A stretch of DNA of 64,000 nucleotides from Treponema sp. OMZ 790 (lineage in GTDB: Bacteria; Spirochaetota; Spirochaetia; Treponematales; Treponemataceae): positions 1,860,001 through 1,924,000 of the forward strand of contig NZ_CP051201.1 in the NCBI RefSeq assembly GCF_024181285.1, in the 5' to 3' direction. Every line of letters starts with the position of its first letter. Position 1 is the stretch's first letter. Positions 19,864 through 28,765 of the stretch are shown piece after piece. Under the pieces are notes generated by a model. That model ran no database searches. It saw only the letters and a list, made by a program, of their open reading frames with translations, and was not told the DNA's origin. The translations under genes were made by a program, and so were the position numbers.

Positions 19864-20940
19864 ATGAAAAAAAATCACAAACTGATTATTATGCTGTTTA
19901 TCTTTGTGCCGATTTTGTTTTCGGCATGTACATCGAAACAAAAAGCACAAGATACTCCGCCTAAACCTGCAAAAATTGAAGAGGTAAAGCCCAGTGTTGC
20001 TGAAACGGCGGATACTATGACCGAAACCGCTGATCCGGGCATGACTACATCCGACCCTCTTCTTACCGAGCTTAAACTTCTTCAAGGTGAAAACGGAAAA
20101 GTAAACAAAGCCAGAAAAAGAGCTATAGAACTTGGTGCCGATAAAGCTCATGAAGAACTTTTTCAAGTTCCGGAAAATATAAAGCAGGAAGCAGACTCTG
20201 AAGCACAAGCAGGCAATTATAAGGCCGCAATTGCAAAGTACAACGAAGCAGTCACCAGATATGATACTCTTTCAAATCTAATGAATTCGGCATCTTTACG
20301 GGATGAGATAGAAAGCAACAATTTTGCCGGATATTCTCCCACAGACTATGTCGAAGCCGAAAGATTTTCAATCAACACGGTGGATCTTTACCAATTAGAC
20401 TATAATATGGCAAAAGAATCTTCCGAAGATGCTCTAAAACTTTATAAAAAGGTAGTAAACAAGGGATATTTTGAACTTACCAAAACATCCAGAGACATTG
20501 CAAAAGAATATAAAGAAGACTGCGACTCGATTAAAGTTGCAAGAAGCCGAAAGGAAGAATACAACAAGGCTGTTCGAACCTATAATCGGGGAAAATCGGC
20601 TGCCGATACGGCAAATTATAAAGAAGCCTATCAATCCTACAATGAAGCGGCAAAAATCTTTGCAAAACTATATGAAGAAGTTTCTTTAAAACGGGCTGAA
20701 GCCGAAAAAGCTATGGCTGAAGCAGCAAAAAGACAGCAGGAAAGCTCTGATTTGGCATTGGAAGCCGATCAAGAAGCTCCTTTGACCGAGGCCGGAGAAG
20801 GCTTTAACCAAGGAGAGCTTGATTTACAGGATCTTTCTACTCCCGAAACCGGAGCACCCGTTGAAAATATCGATACACAAAATGACGAATCTGAAAGCAC
20901 GGGAAACAACCAACGAGATAATGCAGAAGGAGGCCAATAA
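19864..20940 (+). CDS. Lipoprotein with TPR-like helical repeats
   Basis: 358 residues. A lipoprotein signal ends at LFSAC with Cys22 as the lipidated residue. After an acidic Pro/Thr linker come helix-turn-helix repeats rich in Ala/Tyr (AGNYKAAIAKYNEAV, ANYKEAYQSYNEAAK), typical of TPR-type scaffolds, then an acidic disordered tail. The ATG at 19864 has GGGAGG 5 bases upstream. It overlaps the LysM gene by one base (TAATG). Probably a periplasm-facing scaffold; function is not known. Confidence 0.8.
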   Translation: MKKNHKLIIMLFIFVPILFSACTSKQKAQDTPPKPAKIEEVKPSVAETADTMTETADPGMTTSDPLLTELKLLQGENGKVNKARKRAIELGADKAHEELFQVPENIKQEADSEAQAGNYKAAIAKYNEAVTRYDTLSNLMNSASLRDEIESNNFAGYSPTDYVEAERFSINTVDLYQLDYNMAKESSEDALKLYKKVVNKGYFELTKTSRDIAKEYKEDCDSIKVARSRKEEYNKAVRTYNRGKSAADTANYKEAYQSYNEAAKIFAKLYEEVSLKRAEAEKAMAEAAKRQQESSDLALEADQEAPLTEAGEGFNQGELDLQDLSTPETGAPVENIDTQNDESESTGNNQRDNAEGGQ

Positions 20941-21641
20941 TGAAAAAATTCGGAATAATCTTAATATTTTTACTGGTTTTAATACCTCTTTTTGCAGTAT
21001 CGTATGACGATAACGAATATCAAAGAAAGAGCCGGGCTTATACCGAACTTGCAGCAAAGGCCTATGATGAAGGAGACTATGATGCTGCAATAGAATATTC
21101 TAAACTTGCAGAAAGCTATGCACAGCAATCATCGGAGTTTATTCAAAAGATGCTGGCTAAAACCGAAGCCGAACAAGAAATGAACAAGGCGCGTACCAGA
21201 TTTACTTGGGCCAAGGCAAACGGAGCCGAAGAAAAATATCCCGATGCCTATAAGACGGCAGAAGAAGCCTTAAATGCAGGCGGCATAGCCTTCGATAACG
21301 AAAACTATGATGTTGCAGTCGTATGTGCCCAAAGGGTAATAGATGCTCTTTCTGTAGTCAAGGGAAAAGATGACACAGGCCTTGCTGAACTTCCTTCTCA
21401 ATATAAAATTAGAACATGGAGAGGAGAAAGGGATTGTTTATGGAATATTGCAGCCAAAAAGGAAGTATATGGAAATCCGTTTATGTGGCGAAAACTATAT
21501 GAAGCCAACAAGGATAAACTTCCTGATGCAACAAATCCCAACTGGGTCGAACCCGGTATAATTTTAACAATACCGTCCGTTAAGGGAGAAAAAAGGTCGG
21601 GACTCTACGATCCTTCAAAAACATATAAAAGCTTTAAATAA
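20940..21641 (+). CDS. Secreted TPR-like protein with C-terminal LysM domain
   Basis: 233 residues with a signal peptide (KKFGIILIFLLVLIPLFA). The central part repeats YDEGDYDAAIEYSKLAE-like helices; residues about 165-215 form a LysM-type domain (GERDCLWNIAAKKEVYGNP, then LYEANKDKL and IEPGIILTIP-like end), expected to bind peptidoglycan. Translationally coupled to the lipoprotein upstream, which has similar helical repeats, so they likely act together in the cell envelope. Confidence 0.82.
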   Translation: MKKFGIILIFLLVLIPLFAVSYDDNEYQRKSRAYTELAAKAYDEGDYDAAIEYSKLAESYAQQSSEFIQKMLAKTEAEQEMNKARTRFTWAKANGAEEKYPDAYKTAEEALNAGGIAFDNENYDVAVVCAQRVIDALSVVKGKDDTGLAELPSQYKIRTWRGERDCLWNIAAKKEVYGNPFMWRKLYEANKDKLPDATNPNWVEPGIILTIPSVKGEKRSGLYDPSKTYKSFK

Positions 21642-21657
21642 AAATTAAACTAATATG

Positions 21658-21696
21658 AAAAAATCCCCAAAATCTTTTAGATATTGGGGATTTTTT
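21658..21696. terminator. Bidirectional terminator
   Basis: 13-bp perfect stem with AAAAAATCCCCAA and its complement ending in TTTTTT. Serves the LysM gene from the left and the deacetylase-like gene from the right, which converge here. Confidence 0.9.
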
Positions 21697-21697
21697 A

Positions 21698-24028
21698 TCA
21701 AGAACCCATCAAAGTTTTAACATCGGTAATCGAATATCCCATTTCGGTTAAAACATCGATTAAAAGCTGCAAATTATAATAAAGATAATCGCCTCGGTTT
21801 GACAGGGTTTTACCTATACGTATCGGTACTATTGAGCCCGGCTGAACAGTCTCTGCTATATCTTCAATTAACTCGGCAGAAGATTTGTAAAGGTAAGGAA
21901 CAGCCGGCTTTTCATCAGGGCTAATCCAATCGGAAAGACGCACATCAGGTGAAATAAAAATATAACCGGCATTTTTCCCGGCACCTATAATAAGAGAAGA
22001 AGCAATGTAATGTGGTGTATGCCAAATAAGCGAAAGCTCGGAACCTGTCAAAGAATAAAAATTATCCTCATTACGGGCAAGCCCCTGTTTTATAAAGCCT
22101 TCATCTATCCGATAACCGGTATCGTTTAAATTCCATGTAGTAAAGAAAAGGGAGCCGCATTGATGTCCGCTTTTTACAATCTCTTTAACGGCATTAGGAT
22201 TTTGCCTCATCGCCTCGCCGTTTATAAAAAAAGTCGCACCTATATTGTTCTTTTTTAAGGTATAGAGAATGTTTGCAATTCCGTCCATATCATCCATAGC
22301 ATCAAACACTAAGGCAATTCTTTTTTTTCCGCTTCGGCTTCCATGAGAAAAAACGGAAGAAGAATTGGTACTTTCAAGCGACGGCTTTTTTTGAGCCATA
22401 TCCCGCAAAAAGCCTCCGTCTTCCAAAAGCGGGCGAGTTATAAAATCTTTAAGCCGGCGGATATAGATCATGTTTGCAAAATATCCGGAGCTTGAATCTA
22501 TATAAATTCTATCCGAAAGATTCGAATTCTTTTTTTGCATAATTTTTTTTGCGGAAAGACTCCATTTTAAATTTGAAGCATATTGTAAGGTTTCAAAACT
22601 GCCTGAATCATGACTGCCGATCTTTGAGGTTATCAAAATTTCTTTACCTGAGTCAGACCAACTATAATCCTGCATTGACGAAACTGAAATTTTTTTCTTG
22701 CTTGAGCCGGAAGGGTTATCGTTAAGGTTATATTCGTATATATAATTTTCGCCGCCCAAAAAAACGGTAAAATTATTTTTCCAAACGGCTGTGACAATTT
22801 TTTCATCGGAAAATACTGTGAGTTTTTTCCATAAATTTTTGCCGTTTTCGCCTGCTTGTGAGGTGGAATAAAAAACTATCCCCTCCTCTTCTTTAAAAGC
22901 TGCAACTTCAAAATTAGGAGAAGCGGCAAGAAACGAGCTTTTTTCGATAATGGGAATTTTTTCAAAACTTGAAGAAGACGGAAGAATTTGCCATGCTCTT
23001 AAAATTTTTGTTCCATCGGCAAGACCTTCGGCAAACACGATGGGAGTGCGGCCCTTCCAATGCACCGATACTTCAGCCGTATTGCCGGGAAGCAATAAAT
23101 ACGGAATAGAATCTGAAGAGTACACATTTACGTAATCGTCTCCATCCAGTTTAATGTAATAAACATTTCTTTTTCCTTTAACGAAAATTGCAGTCCTGCC
23201 GTCGGGAGCTATAAAAATAGAATCAAAGGCAGGAGAAAAATCCGAAGGTATTTTTGCCGCAAGTTTTCCCACCGAAAATAATGGTCCGTAAAAGGCCTTT
23301 GTAAAAAGCTCGGTGGAAGAAACCTTATAAAAAGCATTCCCCGACAAAAAAATAAACTCCGAAGAAGAAATCCATCTCAAGTTTTTTATTTTGCCCTTAG
23401 AAAGCCTTCTAAAATTCTTATCGGGGAAAGAGGCAGCAGAAAACCACTCAGGTCTGGCAAAGTAAATCATGCCGGCATCTTCATATAAAATAATCTTTGA
23501 ATCGGGTGACCAAGAGACCGGAAGATCATTTCGGACATTTTTTTCGCTCAATGTATATCTTCGGCCGGTATGGGTATCGGTCAGAACAAGCCGTCCGTGA
23601 ACAAGGGTAACGGGCTCTACCAGAGTAAGCCATCTTCCGTCGGGACTCGATTTTATATTGTTGAGGGCGCCTATCTTTGAAGAATTGGATGCCGAAAGAG
23701 GCTCAAAATCGGAATGAGAATCGAAAACTCCTGAGTTGAGGTCAAGTCTTATAATGCCGAAGCGGTTTGAAACTTGCAAAAATTTATTGTTTCCTAAAAG
23801 CTGTAATTTTTCGGGAAAAAAAGTAAGTTGTTCTATCTTGTTGTTTTCATGCGAATATTTAAAAAGGGTTTTATACGAATAGCCCTCATAAGCATCCGCC
23901 TTTATATCGAATAAAATATCGCCTTCCGTATTGATATCTGCGGATTCAAAATAAAGCTCGGAATGAAGGTTTAATAAAGCAAAAAAAATAAAGCAAACCG
24001 GTAAGGCAAATTTTAAGTTTTTCTTCAT
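21698..24028 (-). CDS. Polysaccharide deacetylase-like protein with N-terminal beta-propeller-like region
   Basis: 776 residues, signal peptide at 1-24. Residues about 30-480 carry repeated short segments of WSPDSKIILYEDAG type, suggesting a TolB/WD-like propeller. The C-terminal 230 residues are a NodB fold (ALVFDAMDDMDGIANIL, ATFFINGEAMRQNPNAVKEI, then SGHQCGSLFFTTW). The HxxxH metal motif is absent from the last block, so deacetylase activity is doubtful. Start 24028 has GGAG 6 bases upstream; the ATG at 24040 is the alternative. It overlaps the preceding gene cluster closely. Confidence 0.8.
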   Translation of the reverse strand: MKKNLKFALPVCFIFFALLNLHSELYFESADINTEGDILFDIKADAYEGYSYKTLFKYSHENNKIEQLTFFPEKLQLLGNNKFLQVSNRFGIIRLDLNSGVFDSHSDFEPLSASNSSKIGALNNIKSSPDGRWLTLVEPVTLVHGRLVLTDTHTGRRYTLSEKNVRNDLPVSWSPDSKIILYEDAGMIYFARPEWFSAASFPDKNFRRLSKGKIKNLRWISSSEFIFLSGNAFYKVSSTELFTKAFYGPLFSVGKLAAKIPSDFSPAFDSIFIAPDGRTAIFVKGKRNVYYIKLDGDDYVNVYSSDSIPYLLLPGNTAEVSVHWKGRTPIVFAEGLADGTKILRAWQILPSSSSFEKIPIIEKSSFLAASPNFEVAAFKEEEGIVFYSTSQAGENGKNLWKKLTVFSDEKIVTAVWKNNFTVFLGGENYIYEYNLNDNPSGSSKKKISVSSMQDYSWSDSGKEILITSKIGSHDSGSFETLQYASNLKWSLSAKKIMQKKNSNLSDRIYIDSSSGYFANMIYIRRLKDFITRPLLEDGGFLRDMAQKKPSLESTNSSSVFSHGSRSGKKRIALVFDAMDDMDGIANILYTLKKNNIGATFFINGEAMRQNPNAVKEIVKSGHQCGSLFFTTWNLNDTGYRIDEGFIKQGLARNEDNFYSLTGSELSLIWHTPHYIASSLIIGAGKNAGYIFISPDVRLSDWISPDEKPAVPYLYKSSAELIEDIAETVQPGSIVPIRIGKTLSNRGDYLYYNLQLLIDVLTEMGYSITDVKTLMGS

Positions 24029-24039
24029 AAAAATCTCCA

Positions 24040-24222
24040 TTAATTTTCCGTCAATATATTTGAATGAGTATTGATAATATCGGTTAATTCTTCTTCAAGT
24101 TTTTCTAAAGATTCTTCCATTTCGGCTATCTTTTTTATAGCGATTTTTTTTTGCATTTCGCCTATTTTACCGAAAACTTCGTCTATTCCTTCATAGCTTG
24201 AACAAGTTTCTGTTTTACTCAT
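24040..24222 (-). CDS. Small coiled-coil protein
   Basis: 60 residues, charged and helical throughout (KKIAIKKIAEMEESLEKLEEELTDI), with no membrane segment. AAGGGG precedes the ATG. It lies between the 202-residue gene and the deacetylase-like gene with gaps of 14 and 11 bases, so it belongs to that operon. I do not recognise a family. Confidence 0.7.
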   Translation of the reverse strand: MSKTETCSSYEGIDEVFGKIGEMQKKIAIKKIAEMEESLEKLEEELTDIINTHSNILTEN

Positions 24223-24236
24223 TTTAAATACCCCTT

Positions 24237-24845
24237 TTAAGAAATAAGAGCAGTGATATTCTTCCTGAATTCACCCGATGTGATTTCACCGTTGATAAAG
24301 CTTTTTATCTCCTGTTTGACTCTCATCGGAAAACGGCTCCAGTATTTTTCAGTCCAGTTTCCCATCGCCGTTTTTAGCTCATCGTTTTCTTTTGCACTCA
24401 TTTCGCCTATGCTGTAAGAAACAAATTGCAAAATCATTCCATATAATACATCGGCAGGAATCCCGTCAATCTTTCCGTTTTTTGCAAGAGTTTTTATTGA
24501 ACCGTCATAGGAGCCTTGTTCGGGAATCCAAGAGTCGATAAGAGCCTTCATCTGACCTTCGGAAAGTTCGGGAGCTTCTTTTAAAAGCATATCGGCAGCA
24601 AAATCGCGGAAGGTATGGCGCACACCTTCAAGACTAGTCTGAATTGAGCGGTTTATGGATTCAGACATCTGTTTTGCCATATTTTCGGGATTTATAGCCG
24701 ACAAGGGATTTGCATGAGACTTTTCTTGTGCCTTTCGCTCCAAGGCAGCCGAAATAACCTCTATTTCCCTCTCCCCGGCCCTGTTTAAAATATAATCTAC
24801 GACAGCAAAAAGCTCTCGTTCCGTATTTTGCATATCATTAGCCAT
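24237..24845 (-). CDS. Hypothetical helical protein
   Basis: 202 residues, mostly alpha-helical by composition, no signal peptide. The segment RHTFRDFAADMLLKEAPELS and the C-terminal RVKQEIKSFINGEITSGEF give no family I recognise. A TATAAT box ends 7 bases before the ATG and there is no ribosome binding site, so the message should be leaderless. First gene of a three-gene operon with the coiled-coil protein and the deacetylase-like protein. Confidence 0.75.
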   Translation of the reverse strand: MANDMQNTERELFAVVDYILNRAGEREIEVISAALERKAQEKSHANPLSAINPENMAKQMSESINRSIQTSLEGVRHTFRDFAADMLLKEAPELSEGQMKALIDSWIPEQGSYDGSIKTLAKNGKIDGIPADVLYGMILQFVSYSIGEMSAKENDELKTAMGNWTEKYWSRFPMRVKQEIKSFINGEITSGEFRKNITALIS

Positions 24846-24852
24846 GTCTTTA

Positions 24853-24881
24853 ATTATACACCTTTTTTAAAGCTTTGAAAA
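24853..24881 (-). promoter_or_regulatory. Promoter abutting the start codon at 24845
   Basis: TTTTCA (24876-24881), 17-base spacer, TATAAT (24853-24858), then 7 bases to the ATG. Predicted transcription start is one base before the ATG. Confidence 0.55.
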
Positions 24882-24922
24882 GGGAGGAAATTTGGAGAAG
24901 AAGAGGAGAAAAAGTTTTAGTT

Positions 24923-26599
24923 TTAAGCCAATATCTTATTTAAAAAGCTTTTATTCATCTTTGCTTCTTCATAAGTGCCGGAAAAGATTTTGCCGTCGGT
25001 TTCAATAGAAACTACATGATCACAAAAGAATTCTATTTCTTCTATATCGTGTGAAACTATTATGCAAGCTTTGTTTTTGATTAAATTTTTTAAAAGCGGA
25101 AATATTCTCCTTTTTGTGAGTACATCTATCGAAGTAAAAATTTCGTCGAAGATTAGGTAATCGTATCTTTCTGCATGGAAAAATATACGGGCAATATTTA
25201 TCAGCCTCTTTTCTCCGCCTGAAATGTGTTTCCCGTCTATACCTAAATCTCTTCCTTTTAAAGAACCGAGCTGTAAAAGATCAATTATTTTTTCTGCAAG
25301 GTCTTTGTTATGGCAGCCCAGCTCGATATTTTGAATTATATCGGCATTTAGAATATAGGAGTCTTGGGAGATATAAAGAATTTTATCGGATAATTTATAA
25401 TCGTATGGATTTGTATTTTTGTTAAACACAAAAACATTTCCTGTCATCTTGTCCCGTCCCAAAAGAATATTTAAAAGGCTCGACTTACCGGGACCGGAAA
25501 CACCGAGCAGAGCATATTTTTTGTTCAAGCCGAAATTTAACCGGTCTATAAAAAGGCTCCGTTCCTTATCGATCTCTAAATTTAAACCGGAAATATCAAA
25601 GAAAAAATCTTGCGATTTATCTTCTATCATAAGTTTTTCTTTTATGTCCTCTTCTTCCATCAAACTTAAAATTTCATCGGTACTTTCACAGGCTCCAAAG
25701 TAGGCTTGACTAACCGAATCAAGATCTCCTAAGACCGAAGTCAGCTGCGAAAAGTATGCGATCACGGTTACCAAAAGGCTTAAAGACAAAGAACCGGCAA
25801 AATACATCTTTGCAGAAACTGCCATAAGAGCAACCGACAATAAAGGCAATACATAAACGGGAACAAGGCGGTAAACGGTATCCGAAAATAAATCGGTTTT
25901 GCGCACGCTGTCATTTACATGGTTTATTGTGTTTTTTATTCTTTCGTCTTTTTCAATTTTAAATAAGGGAAAGCTCCGAAAAAGAGTTGTCATCGAAAGC
26001 GCCTCTATCATTTTTGAATGAAGAGATGCATAAGATTTCATTGTTTTTAAAAACATCGGAGAATAAAATTTTCGGTTAATAAAATAAGCACATGTATAAA
26101 GGGCAAGAGCCGCAAGACCTAAAAGGCCGAAGATATAAGAATATGTAAAAAGGATTACAAGAATAAAAATATAGCGCACAACGCCCATCAGCTTATTCAT
26201 TACGGAAGGCACAAATAGCGAAAGAATTGAGCCGACTGAAGCGTCCATAATATTTTCATAGTAACCTTGCCCGTGAGTTTTAATCGTTTTTTCGGAATGT
26301 TTAGAAAGTGAAGAATAAAGACCGTAGCGCAGGGCAGAGTCAAAGCGCATATGCACCTTACCGAATACCCAACCGACAAGGTACTCAAAGATGAGCGAAA
26401 AGCAAATTACTCCTATATAAGTAAAAAGCACTTTTGAAGGATTAGTATTATTTTCAAGATTAGAAATAAAGGTGCCGTAAAGTTTAGGGTAAATAAGCGA
26501 GATCAACGACACAAGCGAAAAGATAAGCGATATAAAAGCACAAGAATAAATATGTTTTTTTAAATTGTACATCGAAATTATTTTTTTTAAACTTTGCAT
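24923..26599 (-). CDS. ABC exporter (fused permease-ATPase half-transporter)
   Basis: 558 residues. Six membrane helices in about 1-310, then the ATPase: Walker A GVSGPGKSS, Q-loop YISQDSY, variant signature ISGGEKR, Walker B YLIFDEIFTSID and switch VSHD. The Glu in IFDE is kept. No partner gene is adjacent, so it probably works as a homodimer. AAAGGAG precedes the ATG. Its promoter holds a run of ten G between the -35 and -10 boxes, so expression may switch by slippage. Substrate unknown. Confidence 0.9.
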   Translation of the reverse strand: MQSLKKIISMYNLKKHIYSCAFISLIFSLVSLISLIYPKLYGTFISNLENNTNPSKVLFTYIGVICFSLIFEYLVGWVFGKVHMRFDSALRYGLYSSLSKHSEKTIKTHGQGYYENIMDASVGSILSLFVPSVMNKLMGVVRYIFILVILFTYSYIFGLLGLAALALYTCAYFINRKFYSPMFLKTMKSYASLHSKMIEALSMTTLFRSFPLFKIEKDERIKNTINHVNDSVRKTDLFSDTVYRLVPVYVLPLLSVALMAVSAKMYFAGSLSLSLLVTVIAYFSQLTSVLGDLDSVSQAYFGACESTDEILSLMEEEDIKEKLMIEDKSQDFFFDISGLNLEIDKERSLFIDRLNFGLNKKYALLGVSGPGKSSLLNILLGRDKMTGNVFVFNKNTNPYDYKLSDKILYISQDSYILNADIIQNIELGCHNKDLAEKIIDLLQLGSLKGRDLGIDGKHISGGEKRLINIARIFFHAERYDYLIFDEIFTSIDVLTKRRIFPLLKNLIKNKACIIVSHDIEEIEFFCDHVVSIETDGKIFSGTYEEAKMNKSFLNKILA

Positions 26600-26630
26600 T
26601 TAAATCTCCTTTTGCTGTGATTGAGTATAT

Positions 26631-26661
26631 AGTATACCCCCCCCCCTCAGATTTTTGTCAA
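26631..26661 (-). promoter_or_regulatory. Promoter with G10 tract in the spacer (phase-variation candidate)
   Basis: Minus strand: TTGACA (26656-26661), a 19-base spacer ending in ten G (26637-26646), then TATACT (26631-26636). Loss of two G would give the optimal 17-base spacing. Confidence 0.75.
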
Positions 26662-26729
26662 CACCTAAAAATTTTACTATAAGCCAAGGCTTTAGCTTCG
26701 CAAAGATTTTTTTAATTATACAAATTACA

Positions 26730-26767
26730 AAAGATACCCAATGTATTTTGGTACATTGGGTATCTTT
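26730..26767. terminator. Bidirectional terminator
   Basis: 16-bp perfect stem (AAAGATACCCAATGTA and its complement) with a TTTTGG loop and T-rich flanks. It lies between the ABC exporter promoter and the LRR pseudogene; apart from this and the promoter, 26600-26920 holds nothing I can identify. Confidence 0.8.
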
Positions 26768-26920
26768 TTATCTCGGAAAAGGAGTTGCTCAATTACAAAA
26801 TTAATCTATTCATTTTTGGATTCAAAAAAATCATTACCGGCATCACCGCCCTTATTTCCGTTTATTTTTATTCCACCACGTTTAAAATTCTTATTTAAGG
26901 TCTGTCTGCCGAAACATATA

Positions 26921-27616
26921 TCAAAAGTTATTGCTATAACCTGCATCAATCAATTTTTTTCTAATTTTAATAGGAAGTTTCCTACACCCTACAAAAGCTG
27001 TCGATTGTATTGGACAGAAACCTATATTTTCTATATCCTTTAAATTTATACAATTTTCGCAAAATCTAGATGGAATTTGATCCAAAAATTTAGATAATCT
27101 AATATACTCTAATTTTTCACAATTACCAAAAGCCCACCAATCAATTTTTTTTACAGAATCAGGAATAATCAGCCTTGCAATAGCTGTATTATAAAAAGCG
27201 TATTCACCGATATATTCTAAACCATCAGGTAAAATAATAGTTTCTAATGGACTATCACAAAAAGCTTTATTACCAATATATTTTAGAGAACTTGATAGTA
27301 TTATTTTGGTAAGAGACGAATTTCTAAAAGCATCATTATTAATTCTAACAATTGAATTAGGTAATATTATAGATTTTATATAAGAATTTCAAAAAAAACA
27401 ATATTCTCCGATTTCACCTATTGGATAGTCATCTATTTTTTCAGGAATAATTACTTTCATCTCCTTACCAGTATATCGTGAAATAACAATATAATTTTTT
27501 TGAGCATTAAAAATATACTCAAAAGAATCTATCCCAATATCCGTATTATCAGAATATAGTTTCATCACGGATATAAAAATATATAAAAATGTAACCATAA
27601 ATTTAATTTTGTACAT
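26921..27616 (-). pseudogene. BspA-like leucine-rich repeat protein interrupted by an in-frame TGA
   Basis: Signal-peptide start (MYKIKFMVTFLYIFISVMKL) and a 75-codon first part end at a TGA at 27389-27391. The same frame continues for 155 codons with at least four 22-23 residue LRR_5 repeats (IGNKAFCDSPLETIILPDG, IGEYAFYNTAIARLIIPDS). Repeat spacing shows that the TGA is one extra codon in an otherwise regular repeat. BspA-like proteins are surface adhesins in T. denticola and relatives. Either a decayed gene or a read-through case. Confidence 0.75.
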
Positions 27617-27682
27617 TATATCTCCCTACTACAATTTTCATCGATGGGGGAGATTACTCCCCCTTAATTAAAGGTATTTATT

Positions 27683-27907
27683 TTAATGTTTCAATTCTGT
27701 AGCTTTAGATGAAATAATCTTAAAATACCCTCTAAATTTTGCATTGTATTTACTTTCAGCGATTGCTTCTGCTTCTTTTGCTGAAGATGCATTTACTTTG
27801 AAATAATCACTGTGATACTGGTATTGGCCTGAGGGTGTCATTCTCTGACCTTTTACAAGAACACCAAATAATGCAAACATAAAAAGAAAAAATAACATTT
27901 TTTTCAT
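27683..27907 (-). CDS. Small secreted protein
   Basis: 74 residues: signal peptide at about 1-20 (KKMLFFLFMFALFGVLVKG), then a mature domain of about 54 residues with VNASSAKEAEAIAESKYNAKF. The form resembles short periplasmic proteins with an Ala-rich helix. AGGAGA precedes the ATG. No family recognised. It lies next to the LRR pseudogene. Confidence 0.65.
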   Translation of the reverse strand: MKKMLFFLFMFALFGVLVKGQRMTPSGQYQYHSDYFKVNASSAKEAEAIAESKYNAKFRGYFKIISSKATELKH

Positions 27908-27960
27908 TTTCTTATCTCCTATAAAGATATCATCAATTTATAAAAATACAAACCAACAAG

Positions 27961-27976
27961 TGTTATGATCATAACA
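27961..27976. promoter_or_regulatory. 16-bp perfect palindrome (operator candidate)
   Basis: TGTTATGATCATAACA, 54 bases upstream of the small secreted protein gene. With no loop it fits a DNA operator better than an RNA hairpin. The rest of 27908-28172 shows no coding or RNA feature. Confidence 0.4.
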
Positions 27977-28172
27977 AAAATCAAATTAGATATTTGCTAT
28001 TTCCGACTACATTGCAAATAGTTAAGATGTTAACTTTTTGCCATAAATTAACATGTAATATTAACTCATATACATATCCTCCTTAATGCGGCTATAAATA
28101 CCAATTTAGTACTAATAAATATTTTTAAAAATATTTATATCCACAATATACTTGCAACTAGATTTTACTATG

Positions 28173-28646
28173 TCATAGTAAAATCTTAATTAGCCCAAAA
28201 AACATATCATCTTCACCATCGCCTATTTTAATATTTTTTATGTATTCGGTAGTAATGTCCTTTTGAGCCGATTGAAAATTGTAGTCATTTAAAATATTTC
28301 CATTTATAATCCAATATAAAAATGCAATAAACCGGATCCAAAATAAAGGAATACTATATTGCCGGCCCTCTTTTACAGCATTATTTAAGATTTTTACTAC
28401 AATGCAATCTTTTTCAGATGAGTAATTAGGATCATCCAAGTGATTTTTTATCCATGTCCGAGGAATTCCTTCATATTCTCCTTCAAAAGACTTCATAATT
28501 TCGTTCACAAGTTCCTTTGTTTTTTTCCAAACTTTTTCTGAACCGATTGTCGGATTAACTCCTGAAACTGTACAAACACGTTTGTAGATATCTACAAGCA
28601 TACTTCCATATGCTTGATCCATAATGTCAGTAATTTTATTACCCAT
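28173..28646 (-). CDS. Hypothetical protein divergent from an XRE regulator
   Basis: 157 residues from the ATG at 28646, which has AGGAGG 5 bases upstream; the longer frame has no such site. Helical and soluble, with the block PRTWIKNHLDDPNYSSEKDC and a hydrophobic patch IPLFWIRFIAFLYWIING near 110-130. No family recognised. It lies head-to-head with the XRE gene, an arrangement common for regulator/target pairs. Confidence 0.6.
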   Translation of the reverse strand: MGNKITDIMDQAYGSMLVDIYKRVCTVSGVNPTIGSEKVWKKTKELVNEIMKSFEGEYEGIPRTWIKNHLDDPNYSSEKDCIVVKILNNAVKEGRQYSIPLFWIRFIAFLYWIINGNILNDYNFQSAQKDITTEYIKNIKIGDGEDDMFFGLIKILL

Positions 28647-28687
28647 AATGATCCTCCTTGATATAAATAATATCAATTTCTATAAGC

Positions 28688-28699
28688 TATAAGCTTATA
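28688..28699. promoter_or_regulatory. 12-bp palindrome between divergent genes (operator candidate)
   Basis: TATAAGCTTATA, preceded by an overlapping TATAAGCT half-copy. It lies between the divergent genes at 28646 and 28766 and could be bound by the XRE protein. Confidence 0.35.
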
Positions 28700-28730
28700 A
28701 TATCATAATATTTTATAATCTTTAAACTCA

Positions 28731-28759
28731 TTGTAAAATAAAATAATAGCTAATAACAT
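28731..28759 (+). promoter_or_regulatory. Promoter abutting the XRE start codon
   Basis: TTGTAA (28731-28736), 17-base spacer, TAACAT (28754-28759), then 6 bases to the ATG at 28766. The predicted transcription start is the A of the ATG. Confidence 0.5.
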
Positions 28760-28765
28760 ATATTT

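Noticed and set aside
27370..27400. Phase variation through the T8 run in the LRR gene
   Set aside because: Adding or removing one T leads to other stops; only removal of a whole codon restores the repeat spacing.
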